Positions 24,126 through 35,515 of a stretch of DNA of 64,000 nucleotides are shown here, one piece after another. The notes under the pieces are model-generated. The model made no database searches. It saw only the letters and a program-made list of their open reading frames with translations, and had not been told where the DNA came from. The stretch is from positions 62,001 to 126,000 of the forward strand of contig JAJAGP010000178.1 of the NCBI GenBank assembly GCA_025084515.1. Direction: 5' to 3'. The translations under genes and the position numbers were made by a program. Source of the DNA: Ancistrus triradiatus (Eukaryota > Chordata > Actinopteri > Siluriformes > Loricariidae). The first letter of the stretch is position 1. Every line of letters begins with the position of its first letter.

Positions 24126-24729
24126 TTTATAAATGTATTGTTCAATAAATTGATGTTGTTTATTATGTTGTTTGATAATCACAAACATTTGTATGACAAT
24201 TAATCATCAGCAAAACTTTCATGATTATGACAGCCCTACCCACGATTGTGACTCTTTTATATATGTATATATAGTAGTGTCACTATAGAAGAAGCAGCAG
24301 CTTCAGGCACAGAAAATTTGCTCATATCACAGCACAGACACAGTTCCCAGCCCTGTGAATGGATAAAAGATGAAGGCTATATACAGTGGTGCTTGAAAGT
24401 TTGTGAACCCTTTAGACATCATCAGATTTTCACACAGGTCCTAAAAGTAAACAAAGAGAACCCAGTTAAACAAATGAGACAAAGATATTATACTTGGTCA
24501 TTTATTTATTGAGGAAAATTCCAATATTACATATTAAATATTACATATTGGAAAAAAATCCAATATTACATATTAGTGAGTGGAATGCAAAAATAACTGC
24601 AACTAAATGTTTCCTGTAACTGTTGATCAGTCCTGCACACCGGTTTGGAGGAGTTTTTAGCTCATTCCTCATTGTCTAGCCGCATGACCCACCTTCTCTT
24701 GAGATTCAGTTCACGGACAGATGTCCTGA

Positions 24730-25402
24730 CATTTTCCTTTAGAATTCTCTGATATCATTCAGAATTCATTGTTCCATCAATGAAGGCAAGCCGTCTGGCC
24801 CAGATGCAGCAAAACAGGCCCAAACCATGATACTACCACCACCATGTTGCACAGATGGGATAAAGTTTTTATGCTGGACTGCAGTGCTTTCCTTTCTCCA
24901 AACATAATGCTTTTCTTTTAAACCAAAAAGTTCTTTTTAGTCTAATTTGTCAACAAAACTTTCTTCCAATAGCCTTCTGGCTTGTCCACGTGATCTTTTG
25001 CAAACTGCAGACAAGTCGCAATGTTCTTTTTGGAGAGCAGTGGCTTTCTCCTTGCAACCCTGCCATGCACACCATTGTTGTTCAGTGTTCTTCTGATGGT
25101 GGACTCATGAACATTAACATTAGCCAATGTGAGAGAGACCTTCAGTTGCTTAGAAGTTACCCTGGGTCCTATGTGACCTCGCCAATTATTACACGCCTTG
25201 CTCTTGGAGTGATCTTTGTTGGTCGACCACTCCTGGGGAGGGTAACAATGGTCTTGAATGTCATCCATTTATACACAATCTGTCTGACTGTGGATTGGTG
25301 GAGCCCAAACTCTTTAGAGATGGTTTCGTGACCTTTTCCAGTCTGATGAGCATCAACAACTCTTTTTCTGAGGTTCTCAGAAACCTCATTTGTTTGTGCC
25401 AT
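24730..25402 (-). pseudogene. Tc1-like transposase remnant, N-terminal part
   Basis: Minus strand. From 25402 the frame gives an N-terminal helix-turn-helix (NLRKRVVDAHQTGKGHETIS and STVRQIVYKW) and a GRPTKIT linker. After a frameshift near 25200 it continues with VTSKQLKVSLTLANVNVHES and RRTLNNNGVHGRVARRKPLL, and KKVLLTN replaces the usual VLWTDE-type motif, so the first catalytic Asp is lost. Beyond 24940 only scraps of the DDE core can be read. The C-terminal DDE half is deleted. Confidence 0.85.
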
Positions 25403-25524
25403 GATACACTTCTACAAACGTGTGTTGTGAAGAGCAGACTTTGATAGGTCAGTGTTCTTTAAATAAAACATGGTGCCCACTCACACCTGTTTCTCATGCC
25501 ATTGATAGAAAACACTTGACTCTA

Positions 25525-25740
25525 CCCAGGAAAAAATGTACTGTGAAATGTGACAGTAGAACCATGAAGTGGCCAAATTACTACCAAAATTCATAGTACA
25601 ACTGTGAAACAATTCATGGTCAGTTCAGTTGTACTATGTAATTTCACAGTTGAACCATGAAGAGGCCAAATTACCATGAAAAATTAATAGTGGAACTGTG
25701 GAAGTTTTACTATGAAAATTCACAGTACAGTTTTTCCCGG
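25525..25740. mobile_element. Small MITE inside the Tc1 element
   Basis: Ends CCCAGGAAAAAATGTACTGT and ACAGTTTTTCCCGG are imperfect inverted repeats that extend into TACTGTGAA/TTCACAGTA. Flanks are CTA (25522-25524) and TTA (25741-25743), a probable 3-bp duplication with one change. Inside, GAACCATGAAG(T/A)GGCCAAATTAC occurs twice. No coding sequence. Confidence 0.7.
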
Positions 25741-26235
25741 TTAATTTCACCTTCAAATTAACTGCTAATCTCAGAGCTTCACATACTTTTCTCACTCACT
25801 AATATGTAATATTGCATCATTTTCCTCAATAAATAAATGACCAGTAAGTATAAAAGTATAAAAGTATTTTATCTCATTTGTTTAACTTGGTTCTCTTTAT
25901 CTACGTTTAGGACTTGTGTGAAAATCTGATGATGTTTTAGGTCATATTTATGCAGAAATACACTAGGAAAAAAAGGGTTTTGAGTGGCTGTTGGTTCTAC
26001 TTAATGAAAGATGCTGGTATGACATGTTAATTATGTTTTGCATCTAAACATAAATGCATGGTATTTGTTTAACTCAAATAAACAGGCTTTTCATCATAAA
26101 TGACTATTTCATGTACTCATAACTCAATGCAACTGCTTTATTTCTTTGAATGTAGTCGATGTAATCGCTTCAGTTGGAGCTGAATATGACGCAACAGAAA
26201 GGGCGTTTCTTCACGGCTCGAATGGTTTTGCTTTA

Positions 26236-26247
26236 ATGGCGTCTCAG
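26236..26247 (+). CDS. Candidate first coding exon (MASQ)
   Basis: ATGGCGTCTCAG is followed directly by GTAGGT, a good splice donor. The preceding 100 bases (CAGTTGGAGCTGAATATGACGCAACAGAAAGGGCG) are less AT-rich and contain a CRE-like TGACGCAA. I infer a small promoter plus first exon belonging to the 11.3-kb element's gene. Only four codons are present, so support is contextual. Confidence 0.35.
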
Positions 26248-27047
26248 GTAGGTTAATGCGACATAGGTTTTTTTTTTTTTTTTTTTTTTTTAATCTTCTT
26301 TTGTTTGTTTAAATACACACACACTGGGCTGTTTTATTTTGTCTTGCTGATTTACTGTCTGTCAGTTGATTTAAATTAGCTACATTAACGGTTGTGATTT
26401 GTATTTGTTTAAAACTAATGTAGTAACTTTAATGCTAGCGTTAACGGCAGTTTCAAGCAGTAACCTGGCTTCTTTAATGTTTTAAATAGACTACATATAC
26501 GGGTTAGGGGTGCCCGAGACACATTTCAGTCAATTCCCTACGGATTAAGTGTGGAGTGAGTGTTGTGTGGTGGCTAGCTAATGTTGCACTACCGAAGTGC
26601 TAACTAACTAAGTAACTAGCTAGCTAGCTAATTAAAATCTGAAGCAATTATTCTCTTCCTAGAAAGTTAAGAAAATGTCTTAAATGTGTTTAGAGCGGGA
26701 CTATTTCACACTATAAGGTGCAGTATATGCAATGGCAGCGTCTTTTTTCCAACACAGGACGTGATGTGGCTTGTTCAGTAGAGAAGATGTAGGTTAAGCA
26801 TTCAGTTAGCTGAAGTCTGAAGGTAACTCATTGCTTTTAGTTTTGGTGCTTAGGTTATGCACATTCTAAAAACAAAGCAATTTCACTGCAACATTCGTAT
26901 TAATAAGGAGGCTGTGTACGCTATGGCTTTGTGACCATAATCTAAAACAGCTAATGAGGATAAATCAGTTTGCTATGATATTTTAGGAGAAAAAACCTGT
27001 TTACAACCAGTACTTTCAGGCAAACTGTTGCTCATTTCTTCTTTCAG

Positions 27048-27178
27048 AAGTTAAAAAGATGGACAATGAGAAGACATTCAAAGTGCTAATGGACAAGACC
27101 TTGGCATTGAGAAACCATCAAGTTATCAATAAATCACCTCTTATTGCAGACTTAAACAAGATGGACTGCTCTTTTTAG
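27048..27178 (+). pseudogene. Exon remnant of a SAM-domain-like, TE-associated gene
   Basis: The acceptor TTTCTTCTTTCAG ends at 27047. An ATG at 27059 opens 39 codons that include TFKVLMDKTLALRNHQVI and SPLIADLNKM, ending in TAG at 27176. The pattern (K-T-x-A-x-R-x-x-x-V, then P-x-I-x-D-x-x-x) recalls a segment of the SAMD3-like proteins that are multicopy in fish genomes. That match is from memory and not verified. The premature stop and lack of a donor site suggest decay. Confidence 0.4.
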
Positions 27179-27374
27179 AACAAAAGATTGTAAGTGAATG
27201 CAGGTGTCAAGAAAAGTAGGTTTGTCACACTCACAAATTACAGTTTGTGTAAATTCTGTGCATGTGAATATTTATAGGTAAGTGCAGAGTTTGAGAGGAT
27301 TACAAGCGCCCCCTAGCGGTACATGACAGTTATCGCAGTGGCTTGGCATACAGTGGTACGTGACGGTGGGTTTC

Positions 27375-27551
27375 ACAGCATTTAGCAGACGCCCTTATCC
27401 AGAGCGACTTACAATTGATACAGTCTTACAATCCAAGCAATTGTGGGTTAAGGGTCTTGCTCAAGGACCCAACAGTGGCAGCTTGGCAGAGGTGGGATTT
27501 GAACCCTGGACCTTCTGGTCCAGTACCTTAAACACTAGGCCACCACAGTAC
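27375..27551 (-). mobile_element. tRNA-derived SINE
   Basis: On the minus strand it reads GTGGTGGCCTAGTGTTTAAGG (A-box region, split), then GGGTTCAAATCCCACC (B box) and a core with CTTAACCCACAATTGCTTGG. It ends AAGTCGCTCTGGATAAGGGC plus TCTGCTAAATGCTG. The last part is the L2-type tail used for retrotransposition. The same family recurs at 33291, 33511, 44934, 45131 and 50474. Confidence 0.88.
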
Positions 27552-28778
27552 CACGTGTTATGCGACAATCAGTATAGTGGCAAGGTTTACATGTCTGGTA
27601 TGTAGTACACTTTTAAAACATATAACTTAAACCACTTAACATACAGTATAACATACATACAACACATGCATTTCTTGTATATAATTTCATCAAAATATGC
27701 GAATTTTTTTTGTATATAACTTTGTTTTAGGATCATTTAGAATACAGTTAGATGTCTTCACATAAACCTCAATGGTGAAATAGTGTATTGTAGATCTATG
27801 ATTTACCGAACTATTTTGTAAATACTTTGTGTTGTGCATTTGATATGCTTATTTTAATTTCCGAATGTTTATAATTATGCTATTCAATAAAGGCTTTCCT
27901 TTAAACCATTTCACTCGCTCTCAATGTTTGTAGCCTATATGTTTAACTTTTATAACTATTGTGCTGCTGCTCTCACTGCTGCAGCTGCTGATTATTATTA
28001 TTATTATTATTATTATATATGCACAATATAGTATGTATGACTATATATAGTGGTCGATTAAATATTGTTGCATAGCTATAACAAAAATGATTACATTTTT
28101 TCATGTACTGAAAGGTAATCTGAAGCTATCTTAATGTTATAGCCTACTAATGACTAAGCTCATTTAAAATGAGCATTGAGTTTTCATAGACATAATAGAA
28201 GTAAGAAAAATACCAGAAAGAGTGTTATTAAAAATTTAAGTTTCAGTTAAATTCACTATATTTAAAAAAAAAATCACAACTACATAGTCATGACTTGTTT
28301 TTACTTTTGCAATATGAAGAAATGAGGCAAAATTATGCAAATGGGTCATTTTAACCTTCTGTAAACAAATCAAATTTCAAATTTCAAATGCAAATTCCTA
28401 TCAAATCACACCACCATATTTTTTTCAACATTTTCTCATGTGCTTGTAATTTTCAAGTGTTTTATTGTAGGAATTTGAAGTAATGGAATGGCAAACATAT
28501 GTAAAATTGTCTTTTCAATTCAATGTACCTCACTTTTTGAAGCCCAATAAAGTAAGCAAATCAAATTGTTATCAAATCACTCTACTATATTCTTGAATAT
28601 TACTGATTCTGGTACTCATGATTTCAGACATATTTACTGTAAGAATTTGGAGTAATGGAATGGTAAAATCCTATTTTACTTCGCAAATTGTCCATAAAAG
28701 ATTATATTAAGTATTGTGATTAAAATCGTTTTCAGCAAGCTCAGTCTTAAATATTTTCATGCCAGGTAGTCACGTCAC

Positions 28779-29371
28779 TGTCATGCCGGCTGTAAAGTTG
28801 AGGAAACACATGCTGGGAGAGTGGGTCTGAACTCAGCTTGTGTTTATTAATAAAGACGAAGTGGATGACAGAACTTAGAAACACGATAACGGAATACAGA
28901 TGCAAGAATACTAACAAGGTGATAACCGAGCGGCTGACGGAACGAAAGTAACAACGGAAGGACTAAAAGGTAGGTGAGCGATACATCAAGGTTAGAATGG
29001 ATGGAGGAGACGCGATTGAACAGGTAGAGAGAGGATACGGCTGAGATTAGGATATATAAATAGACACGGTAGACTATATACGGAACGAATGATGCCAAGG
29101 ACAGACTGGTAGAGCGAATAGAAGGATTAGGAGAAGAGCGGGAACACGTTAAGGATGTGATCGGTGAGGGCTTGTGACGTGGTAGGGACCACGAGACTCA
29201 GCGATGAGTCTGTGGAGGTGAGCGGTATATATATTTAGGTGGAACACACTAGAAACAAGAGGCAGGTGCAGGTGATCGAAGGAGGAGGAGAAAGTGCAAG
29301 AAAGCAGTGGAAGGTGATGGAAGGTGATAGAAGAGGGGCGTGGTGAGCAGGTGTGTGAGTGAAGTGTGACA
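28779..29371 (-). repeat. 3' LTR of the pol-less element
   Basis: It pairs with 32067-32648 and is very similar along its length apart from small indels (for example CAGCTTGTGTTT missing near 32121). It carries TATATATTTAGG-like text in the promoter region when read on the minus strand. Confidence 0.9.
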
Positions 29372-31603
29372 GAGCCCCCCCACGGAGTCCGAGACAGAGA
29401 TAGGACTCCAATGGTGGCCCCACGGGGGTTCTGGGTGGTCTGGAGGTTTCCTTTCAGGACGATTGCCGGGGTGATTCCGGACGGCACCGGGCCCCGGACG
29501 GCCCGGGCAGGGGCAGCCGACACAGGTGGACGGATGGAGGCCGAGACGAGGACCAGGATCAGGTTTGGAAGGAGGCGACATTCGGACAGGAACAGCCGTC
29601 GGGACGGCTGGCTTTGGTCCTGCCACGGTGAATAAAGTCCTTGGCACGGGGACCGGAAAAGACAACTTCAGCACAGGAATCGGGGCCGACGACCTCTGGA
29701 AGGACGACCTAGGCGCAGGTACTGGGACTGACGATCTTGGAGCTGGCACAGGGACTGACGACCTCTGGAAGGCCTCGGGGACTGACGACTCTGGCGCAGG
29801 TACTGGGACTGATAACCTGGGCGCAGGTACTGGGACTGACGACCTCGATGTAGGTACCGGGACTGATGACCTGGGCACAGGTACTGGGACTGGCGACCTC
29901 CTGAGAATGTCCCGGACAACTTTTGAGTGGTCTCAGACTTGACTGACTCGGGGACGAACACGGACTTAGATGGACTTGGACATACTAGGGACAGAGTCAA
30001 AGTTAGAGACCCTCAGGACAAATTCGGATGAACATAGAACGAACTCAGACATAGACGAAGATTGGACAGACCCTGACAGATTAGGAACAGACTCTGACTT
30101 GAATGGACTTAGAGCTGACTCGGACAGATGAATAACAGACTTCGATTCAGACGAACACAGGATAGACTCGGATATACACGGAACAGACTCGGTCAGAATG
30201 GAGACAGATTCGGATTTAGATAGAGTTTGGGAGAGCACGGACTTAGACAGACATAGAGCTGACTCGGACTGATTAGAGACAAACACTGACTTAGACAGAC
30301 TAGGAACAGACTCGGACTTAGAGAGAGACTGGACAGACTTGGATGAACACAGAACAGAGTCGAAGTTAGACGGAGTTTGGACAGACTCTGATAGACTCGG
30401 AACCTGAATAGACTCAGACTGACTAAAGACAGATTTAGAGTTTGGTAGCTCAGACTGATCTGGAAAGGACTCAGACGTGGACGACCTTTGGAAGGTCTTT
30501 GGCAGAGGTGACCTTTGGGAGGTCTCTGATATGGGCGGACTCAGGACGGAGTCTACGGTAGACGACCCTTGAGTGGTCTCACACAGACTCGGGGTGAACT
30601 CAAGTTGACTCGGCATGGACTCGAATCTAGACGACCTTGAAAGGTCTCGAGAATGGAGGACCTTTGGAGGGTCTCTGACAGAGGCGAACTTGACATGACC
30701 TCGGAGTTAGACGACCTCGGAGAGGTCTTTCGGATCGAAGACCTATGGAAGGTCTCTAAGATGGCCGACCCTTTAATGGACAGCTTTGACCCAGGTACCG
30801 AAGGTGATAGTACAGATGTCAGGCAAACGTGCTCCATTTCAGAGCTAGAATGCTCAAGCACGCAGCTAACTGGACTCGGTACCGGGCAAACGTTCTTAAA
30901 GTCAGAGCTAGGATGCTCAAGCACGTGGCTGACCGGCTTCTGTGCGGGGTAAATGGGCTCTGGTAGCTCAAATGCAGTGCTACTAGGCAGTAACAGCTCA
31001 TCGGCGGAAATAACGGACGCGGCGTGCACAGATACTGGGTTAATCGACCTCAACGGTTCCGACACCGTGTTACGGGGCGCTAATGGCTCAACGACCGAGG
31101 TAGACTGCCTGACTGCAGGAGTACCAGACCTCGGCGACCTGTGACAGGTCTCAGACATGATCGGGCCCTGGACTGGCCCTGGGACGGGTGTACCTAGAAC
31201 GGACTCTAGGACGGGCGACCCTAGAGCAGACTCTGGGATGGGCGACCCTGGAACGGACTCTGGGACAGGCGGACCCTGGACTGGACCGGGCATCCATTGA
31301 ATAGAGACTGTTGAAGCGTGCTTAATGCTGCGCTTGGCCACATTAATAGCTGTGAGGATCCAGCAAGTGGCGAACAAGCTGAGGTACCGGCTGAACGCTG
31401 GTGATCTGTGCATTCGGTGTGGGGTGGCCGAATCGTGGAGCTTCGGGGGTGTATGACCCACTATTGGCAGCTGGACCATAGACAGCCCCAAGCGCATCCA
31501 GAAGATGATCATTCGGCGTGGACTCGCCAAACAGTGGGACCTCAGGGGTGTAGGACCCACCATCAGCAGGTGGACCAAAAACTGCCCCGAGTGCATCCAG
31601 AAG
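29372..31603 (-). other. Ser/Pro-rich degenerate coding repeat in LTR element
   Basis: Minus strand. Long frames cover 30553-31782, 29966-30616 and 29249-29878. The first contains PVPESVPGSPIPESALGSPV-type repeats. The second is a serine-rich series of about six-residue units (SKSESVPSLSKS and variants). The third repeats RSSVPVPAP. The composition suggests one low-complexity protein region later broken by frameshifts. The DNA is a minisatellite with units of about 18 and 36 bp. I do not recognise a domain. It occupies the place where pol would be expected. Confidence 0.55.
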
Positions 31604-32066
31604 CTAGTCACAGTCCCCAGTTTGCACCTGCGTCCACCTCTCCGTGACCCACTGTAGTGCTCTGCCAGAAAGGCAGGACACCACCAGCGAAACACCAGCA
31701 AATTGCGAGCTAGGTGGATAATGCTCAAGGTAATATAGACACTGCACATGGAATTTGTTGTATAACGCTGGGTTCCTGTCAAATCTCTCTGGTAATGCGA
31801 TCTCCACGGACGGTGGAAAGCCAGAGGTGGGGGGAGCCAACAGCGCGGTGGTCACGGTTGCCGGGGACCGATTTAGAAGAGACACGCGCTGTGGGATCGC
31901 ATCCAGGGAGGGAACCAGCGAGCGCTGCTCTTCCATGAGTAGAGCTACAACCTGCGTTACCTCGGCGAGCCGAGCACGGAGCTCGGCGATTTGATCGCTG
32001 CTCATTGCGATTGCCGCCAAGTTCAAATTCAACTCTCCCACTGCTTCCAAGCACGGCTGAGTCTTC
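31604..32066 (-). pseudogene. Gag-like protein, C-terminally truncated
   Basis: Minus strand, directly inside the 5' LTR. The first in-frame ATG is at 32005 (MSSDQIAELRARLAEVTQ, a coiled-coil start). The open frame itself extends upstream without ATG. A retrotransposon Gag domain follows, with LPERFDRNPALYNKFHVQC and SLVVSCLSGRALQWVTERW. The frame ends TQVQTGDCD at a TAG at 31604. No zinc knuckle is present. About 130-150 residues remain of a protein usually twice that length. Confidence 0.8.
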
Positions 32067-32648
32067 TGTCACGCCGGCTGTAAAGTTGAGGAAGCACACG
32101 CTGGGAGAGTGGGTCTGAACTCTATTAATAAAGACGAAGTGGATGACAGAACTTAGAAACACGATAACGGAATACAGATGCAAGAATACTAACAAGGTGA
32201 TAACAGAGCGGCTAACGAAAGTAACAACGGAAGGACTAAAAGGTAGGTGAGCGATACATCAAGGTTAGAATAGATGGAGGAGACGCGATCGAACAGGTAG
32301 AGAGAGGATATGGCTGAGATTAGGATATAGAAATAGACACGGTAGACTAGATACGGAACACATGATGCCAAGGACGGACTGGTAGACTGAATAGAAGGAT
32401 AAGGAGAAGAGCGTGAACACGTTAGGGACGTGATCGGTGAGGGGTTGTGATGCGGTAGGGACCACGAGACTCAGCGATGAGTCTGTGGAGGTGAGCGGTA
32501 TATACAGTGAGGTGGAACGCACTAGAAACAAGAGGCAGGTGCAGGTGATCAAAGGAGGAGGAGAGAGAAAGTGCAAGAAAGCAGTGGAACGTGATGGAAG
32601 GTGATAGAAGAGGGGCGTGGTGAGCAGGTGCGTGAGTGAGGTGTGACA
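32067..32648 (-). repeat. 5' LTR of the pol-less element
   Basis: It pairs with 28779-29371. Transcription would run leftward from here into gag. Confidence 0.9.
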
Positions 32649-33290
32649 GTCACACTCAAGGTATGATATCCATTGATTGTTTTATGTAATGAAATAGAAT
32701 TTGTTTGTCATGCAATGAAAAATACATAGCCATTTGTATTAACCATTCCAACTGTTTCCATTAATTTAATAATTAATAAGTAATAAAATAAATGTTTTAT
32801 CTGTTTGCAAATGTGTAAACACTGGATGTCCCTGTTTATACTAGTTCACTGAAAACACAGTAAATGTATAGTAAATTGATCTTTCAGTTCTGTAATTTTA
32901 AAATTATTTTTCTCTTTGATATTTGTTAATAAAAAAAGTTCTTTGTGAAGACAATAAATTGCATGTTTCTCTGGTAGCAATCACCACCAACAACATGAGA
33001 AAATATTCACACATATTTTAAAGTGCAGCTACAGTCTTGTGGAAATCATGTAATATATTGTTTTATGCTAGTTAGTGAGCCACTACAAGCAGTGGTGGTT
33101 CTAGGTTGTGGTGCTCTGGGCAAACCCACCCTTCAACCCTTTAGGAATACAAAAAAAGGGCCACATTTTACACAATGGAATTTTTAATAAACTGTCTAGA
33201 AAGACAAAAACTGATCAAACTATACTAATATAAACATATATACAAATGCAAAACAAAGAAAAAAAACTAATATATATATATTAATTTTAT

Positions 33291-33500
33291 ACTGTGGTGG
33301 CCTAGTGGTTAAGGTGCAGGACTATGAACCAGAAGGTTAAGGATTCAAATCCCACCTCAGCCAAAAGCTGCCACTGTTGGGTCCTTGAGCAAGACCCTTA
33401 ACCCACAATTGCTTGGATTGTAAGATTGTATCAATTGTAAGTCGCTCTGGATAAGGGCATTTGCTAAATGCTGTAAATGTAAATGTAATGTAAATGTACA
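33291..33500 (+). mobile_element. tRNA-derived SINE
   Basis: ACTGTGGTGGCCTAGTGGTT (A-box region), GATTCAAATCCCACC (B box), CTTAACCCACAATTGCTTGG, then AGTCGCTCTGGATAAGGGCA and TAAATGTAAATG. TTAATTTT occurs on both sides (33281 and 33502), a plausible target duplication. Confidence 0.9.
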
Positions 33501-33510
33501 TTTAATTTTG

Positions 33511-33689
33511 GACTGTGGTAGCCTAGCGGTTAAAGTACTGGACTCTGGACCAAAAGGTCCAGGGTTCAAATCCCACCTCTGCCAAGCTGCCACTGTTGGG
33601 TCCTTGAGCACCCTTAACCCACAATTGCTTGGATTGTAAGATTGTACCAATTGTAAGTCGCTCTGGATAAGGGCATATGCTAAGTGCTG

Positions 33690-33694
<5 letters not shown>
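33511..33694 (+). mobile_element. tRNA-derived SINE, second adjacent copy
   Basis: Same family as the preceding copy and in the same orientation (GACTGTGGTAGCCTAGCGGT, GGTTCAAATCCCACC). Its tail runs straight into a TA microsatellite, a common site of slippage expansion. Confidence 0.9.
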
Positions 33695-33742
<48 letters not shown>

Positions 33743-33793
33743 ATATGTATGTATATGTATGTATATATATATGTGTGTGTGTATATATATATC

Positions 33794-33827
<34 letters not shown>

Positions 33828-33863
33828 ATATATATATATGTATATGTATATGTGTGTGTGTAT

Positions 33864-33905
<42 letters not shown>

Positions 33906-33939
33906 GTATATGTGTGTGTATATATATATATATAGATTA

Positions 33940-33977
<38 letters not shown>

Positions 33978-34030
33978 TGCCACACTCCAGTGAGCGATCA
34001 TATATATTGTGTGTGTATGTGTGTGTGTGT
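33695..34030. repeat. TA/TG compound microsatellite
   Basis: Runs of TA with embedded TGTGTG and GTATG blocks, seeded at the SINE tail. Both strands give spurious Tyr/Ile-rich open frames of over 100 codons. These are not genes. Confidence 0.95.
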
Positions 34031-34037
34031 ATATGTG

Positions 34038-35515
34038 CAGTGCCTTGCAAATGTATTCGGCCCCCTTGAACTTTTCAACCTTTTTGCACATTTCAAGCTT
34101 CAAACATAAAGATATGAAATTGTAATTTTTTTTGTTAAGAATCAACAACAAGTGAGGACACAATCGTGAAGAAGTGAACGAAATTTATTGGATATTTTAA
34201 AACTTTTTTTACAAATAAATAACTGAAAAGTGGGGCGTGCAAAATTATTCGGCCCCCTTTACTTTCAGTGCAGCAAACTACTCCAGAAGTTCAGTGAGGA
34301 TCTCTGAATGATCCAATGTTGACCTAAATGACTGATGATGATAAAAAAGAATCCACCTGTGTGTAATCAAGTAACCTCCGTATAAATGCACATGCTCTGT
34401 GATCGTCTCAGAGTTCTGTTTAAAGCGCAGAGTGCATCATGAAGACCAAGGAAACACACCAGGCAGGTCCGAGATACTGTTGTGGAGAAGTTTAAAGCCG
34501 GATTTTGGATACAAAAAAGATTTCCCAAGCTTTAAAACATCTCAAGGAGCAATGTGTAAGCCAATCATAGTGAAATGGAAGGAGTTATCAGACCACTGAA
34601 AATCTACCAAGAAACCGGCCGTCCCTCTAAACCTTCAACTCAAACAAGGAGAAGGACTGATCAGAGATGCAACCCAAGACGCCCATGAACACTCTGGATG
34701 AACTGCAGAGATCTACAGCTGAGGTGGGAGACTCTGTCCATAGGACAACAATCAGTCGTACACTGCAAAAAAATCTGGCCTTATGGAAGAGTGGCAAGAA
34801 GAAAGCTATTTCTCAAAGATATCCATAAAAAGTTTGCCACAAGCCACCTGGGAGACACACCAAACATGTGGAAGAAGGTGCTCTGGTCAGACGAATGTTT
34901 TGGCCACAATGCAAAACGTTATGTTTGGCGTAAAAGCAACACAGCTCATCACCTTGAACGCACCATCCCCACTGTCAAACATGGTGGTGGCAGCATCATG
35001 GTTTGGGCCTGCTTTTCTTCAGCAGGGGCAGGGAAGATGGTTAAAATTGATGGGAAGATGGATGGAGCCACATACAGGACCATTCTGGAAGAAAACCTTT
35101 TGGAGTCTGCAAAAGACCTGAGACTGGGACGGAGATTTACCTTCCAACAAGACAATGATCCAAAACATAAAGCAAAATCTACAATGGAATAGTTCATAAA
35201 TAAACGTATCCAGGTGTTAGAATGGCCAAGTCAAAGTCCAGACCTGAATCCAATCAAGAGTCTGTGGAAAGAGCTGAAAACTGCTGTTCACAAACGCTCT
35301 CCATCCAACCTCACTGAGCTCGAGCTGTTTTGCAGGAAGAATGGGCAAAAAAATTTCAGTCTCTCGATGTGCAAAACTGATAGAGACATACCCCAAGCGA
35401 CTTGCAGCTGTAATCGCGGCAAAAGATAGCACTACAAAGTATTAACACAAGGGGGCCGAGTAATTTTGCACGCCCCACTTTTCAGTTTTTTATTTAAAAA
35501 AAAAAGCACTCTGCA
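34038..35515 (+). mobile_element. Tc1-like transposon, second family
   Basis: The left end CAGTGCCTTGCAAATGTATT leads into CGGCCCCCTTGAACTTTTC. The right end contains GGGGGCCGAGTAATTTTGCA and the shared GGGGCGTGCAAAATTATT/AATTTTGCACGCCCC block, so the inverted repeats are long (IR/DR type, over 200 bp). The outermost right end is eroded after about 35515. Confidence 0.85.
34399..35429 (+). pseudogene. Tc1-like transposase (DD34E), broken
   Basis: 34399-34690 reads as a decayed N-terminus in several frames. 34698-35192 holds most of the catalytic domain: VLWSDECFG (first Asp), [20 protein letters not shown], and FQQDNDPKHKAK (second Asp). A TAG at about 35190 interrupts. 35214-35429 carries [20 protein letters not shown], where the glutamate position of the usual NPIE is a lysine-like change (NPIK). 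The third acidic residue is therefore doubtful. A frameshift near 35330 removes the true C-terminus. Confidence 0.88.

Larger units (their letters stand above)
1720..24238. mobile_element. Putative hAT element expanded by nested insertions
   Basis: The left end TAGGGCTGTCA at 1720 is answered by TGACAGCCCTA ending at 24238. The flanking 8-mers are CCCGCAAT (1712-1719) and CCCACGAT (24239-24246), identical at 6 of 8 positions with two transitions. Subterminal sequence on both sides is rich in AATTGT/AATCACAATTA motifs, typical of this teleost hAT type. No transposase is visible, so the element would be non-autonomous. 18170-18545 may be its original interior. Everything else between the ends is explained by later insertions. 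Two independent fragments cannot be excluded. Confidence 0.45.
28779..32648 (-). mobile_element. Complete LTR retroelement without pol
   Basis: Two LTRs (28779-29371, 593 bp; 32067-32648, 582 bp) both start TGTCA(T/C)GCCGGC and end GTGTGACA. The target GTCAC is duplicated at 28774-28778 and 32649-32653. Reading on the minus strand gives a gag-like frame just inside the right LTR, then about 2.2 kb of Ser/Pro-rich repeat text. A G-rich tract on the minus strand (next to 29372) serves as the polypurine tract. No protease, RT, RNase H or integrase is found, so it depends on a helper. Gag type suggests Ty3/gypsy. Confidence 0.9.

Noticed and set aside
29526..29942. Plus-strand Gly/Asp/Thr repeat frame (GTGTDDLGAG)
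   Set aside because: Antisense shadow of the minus-strand Ser/Pro repeat of the LTR element; the LTRs, Gag and polypurine tract all set the minus orientation.
27300..33700. SINE heads considered as functional tRNA genes
   Set aside because: A and B boxes are present, but the anticodon arm and acceptor stem do not pair and each is fused to an L2-type tail.
33677..34163. Long Tyr/Ile- and His/Thr-rich open frames on both strands
   Set aside because: They are translations of a TA/TG microsatellite and carry no domain.
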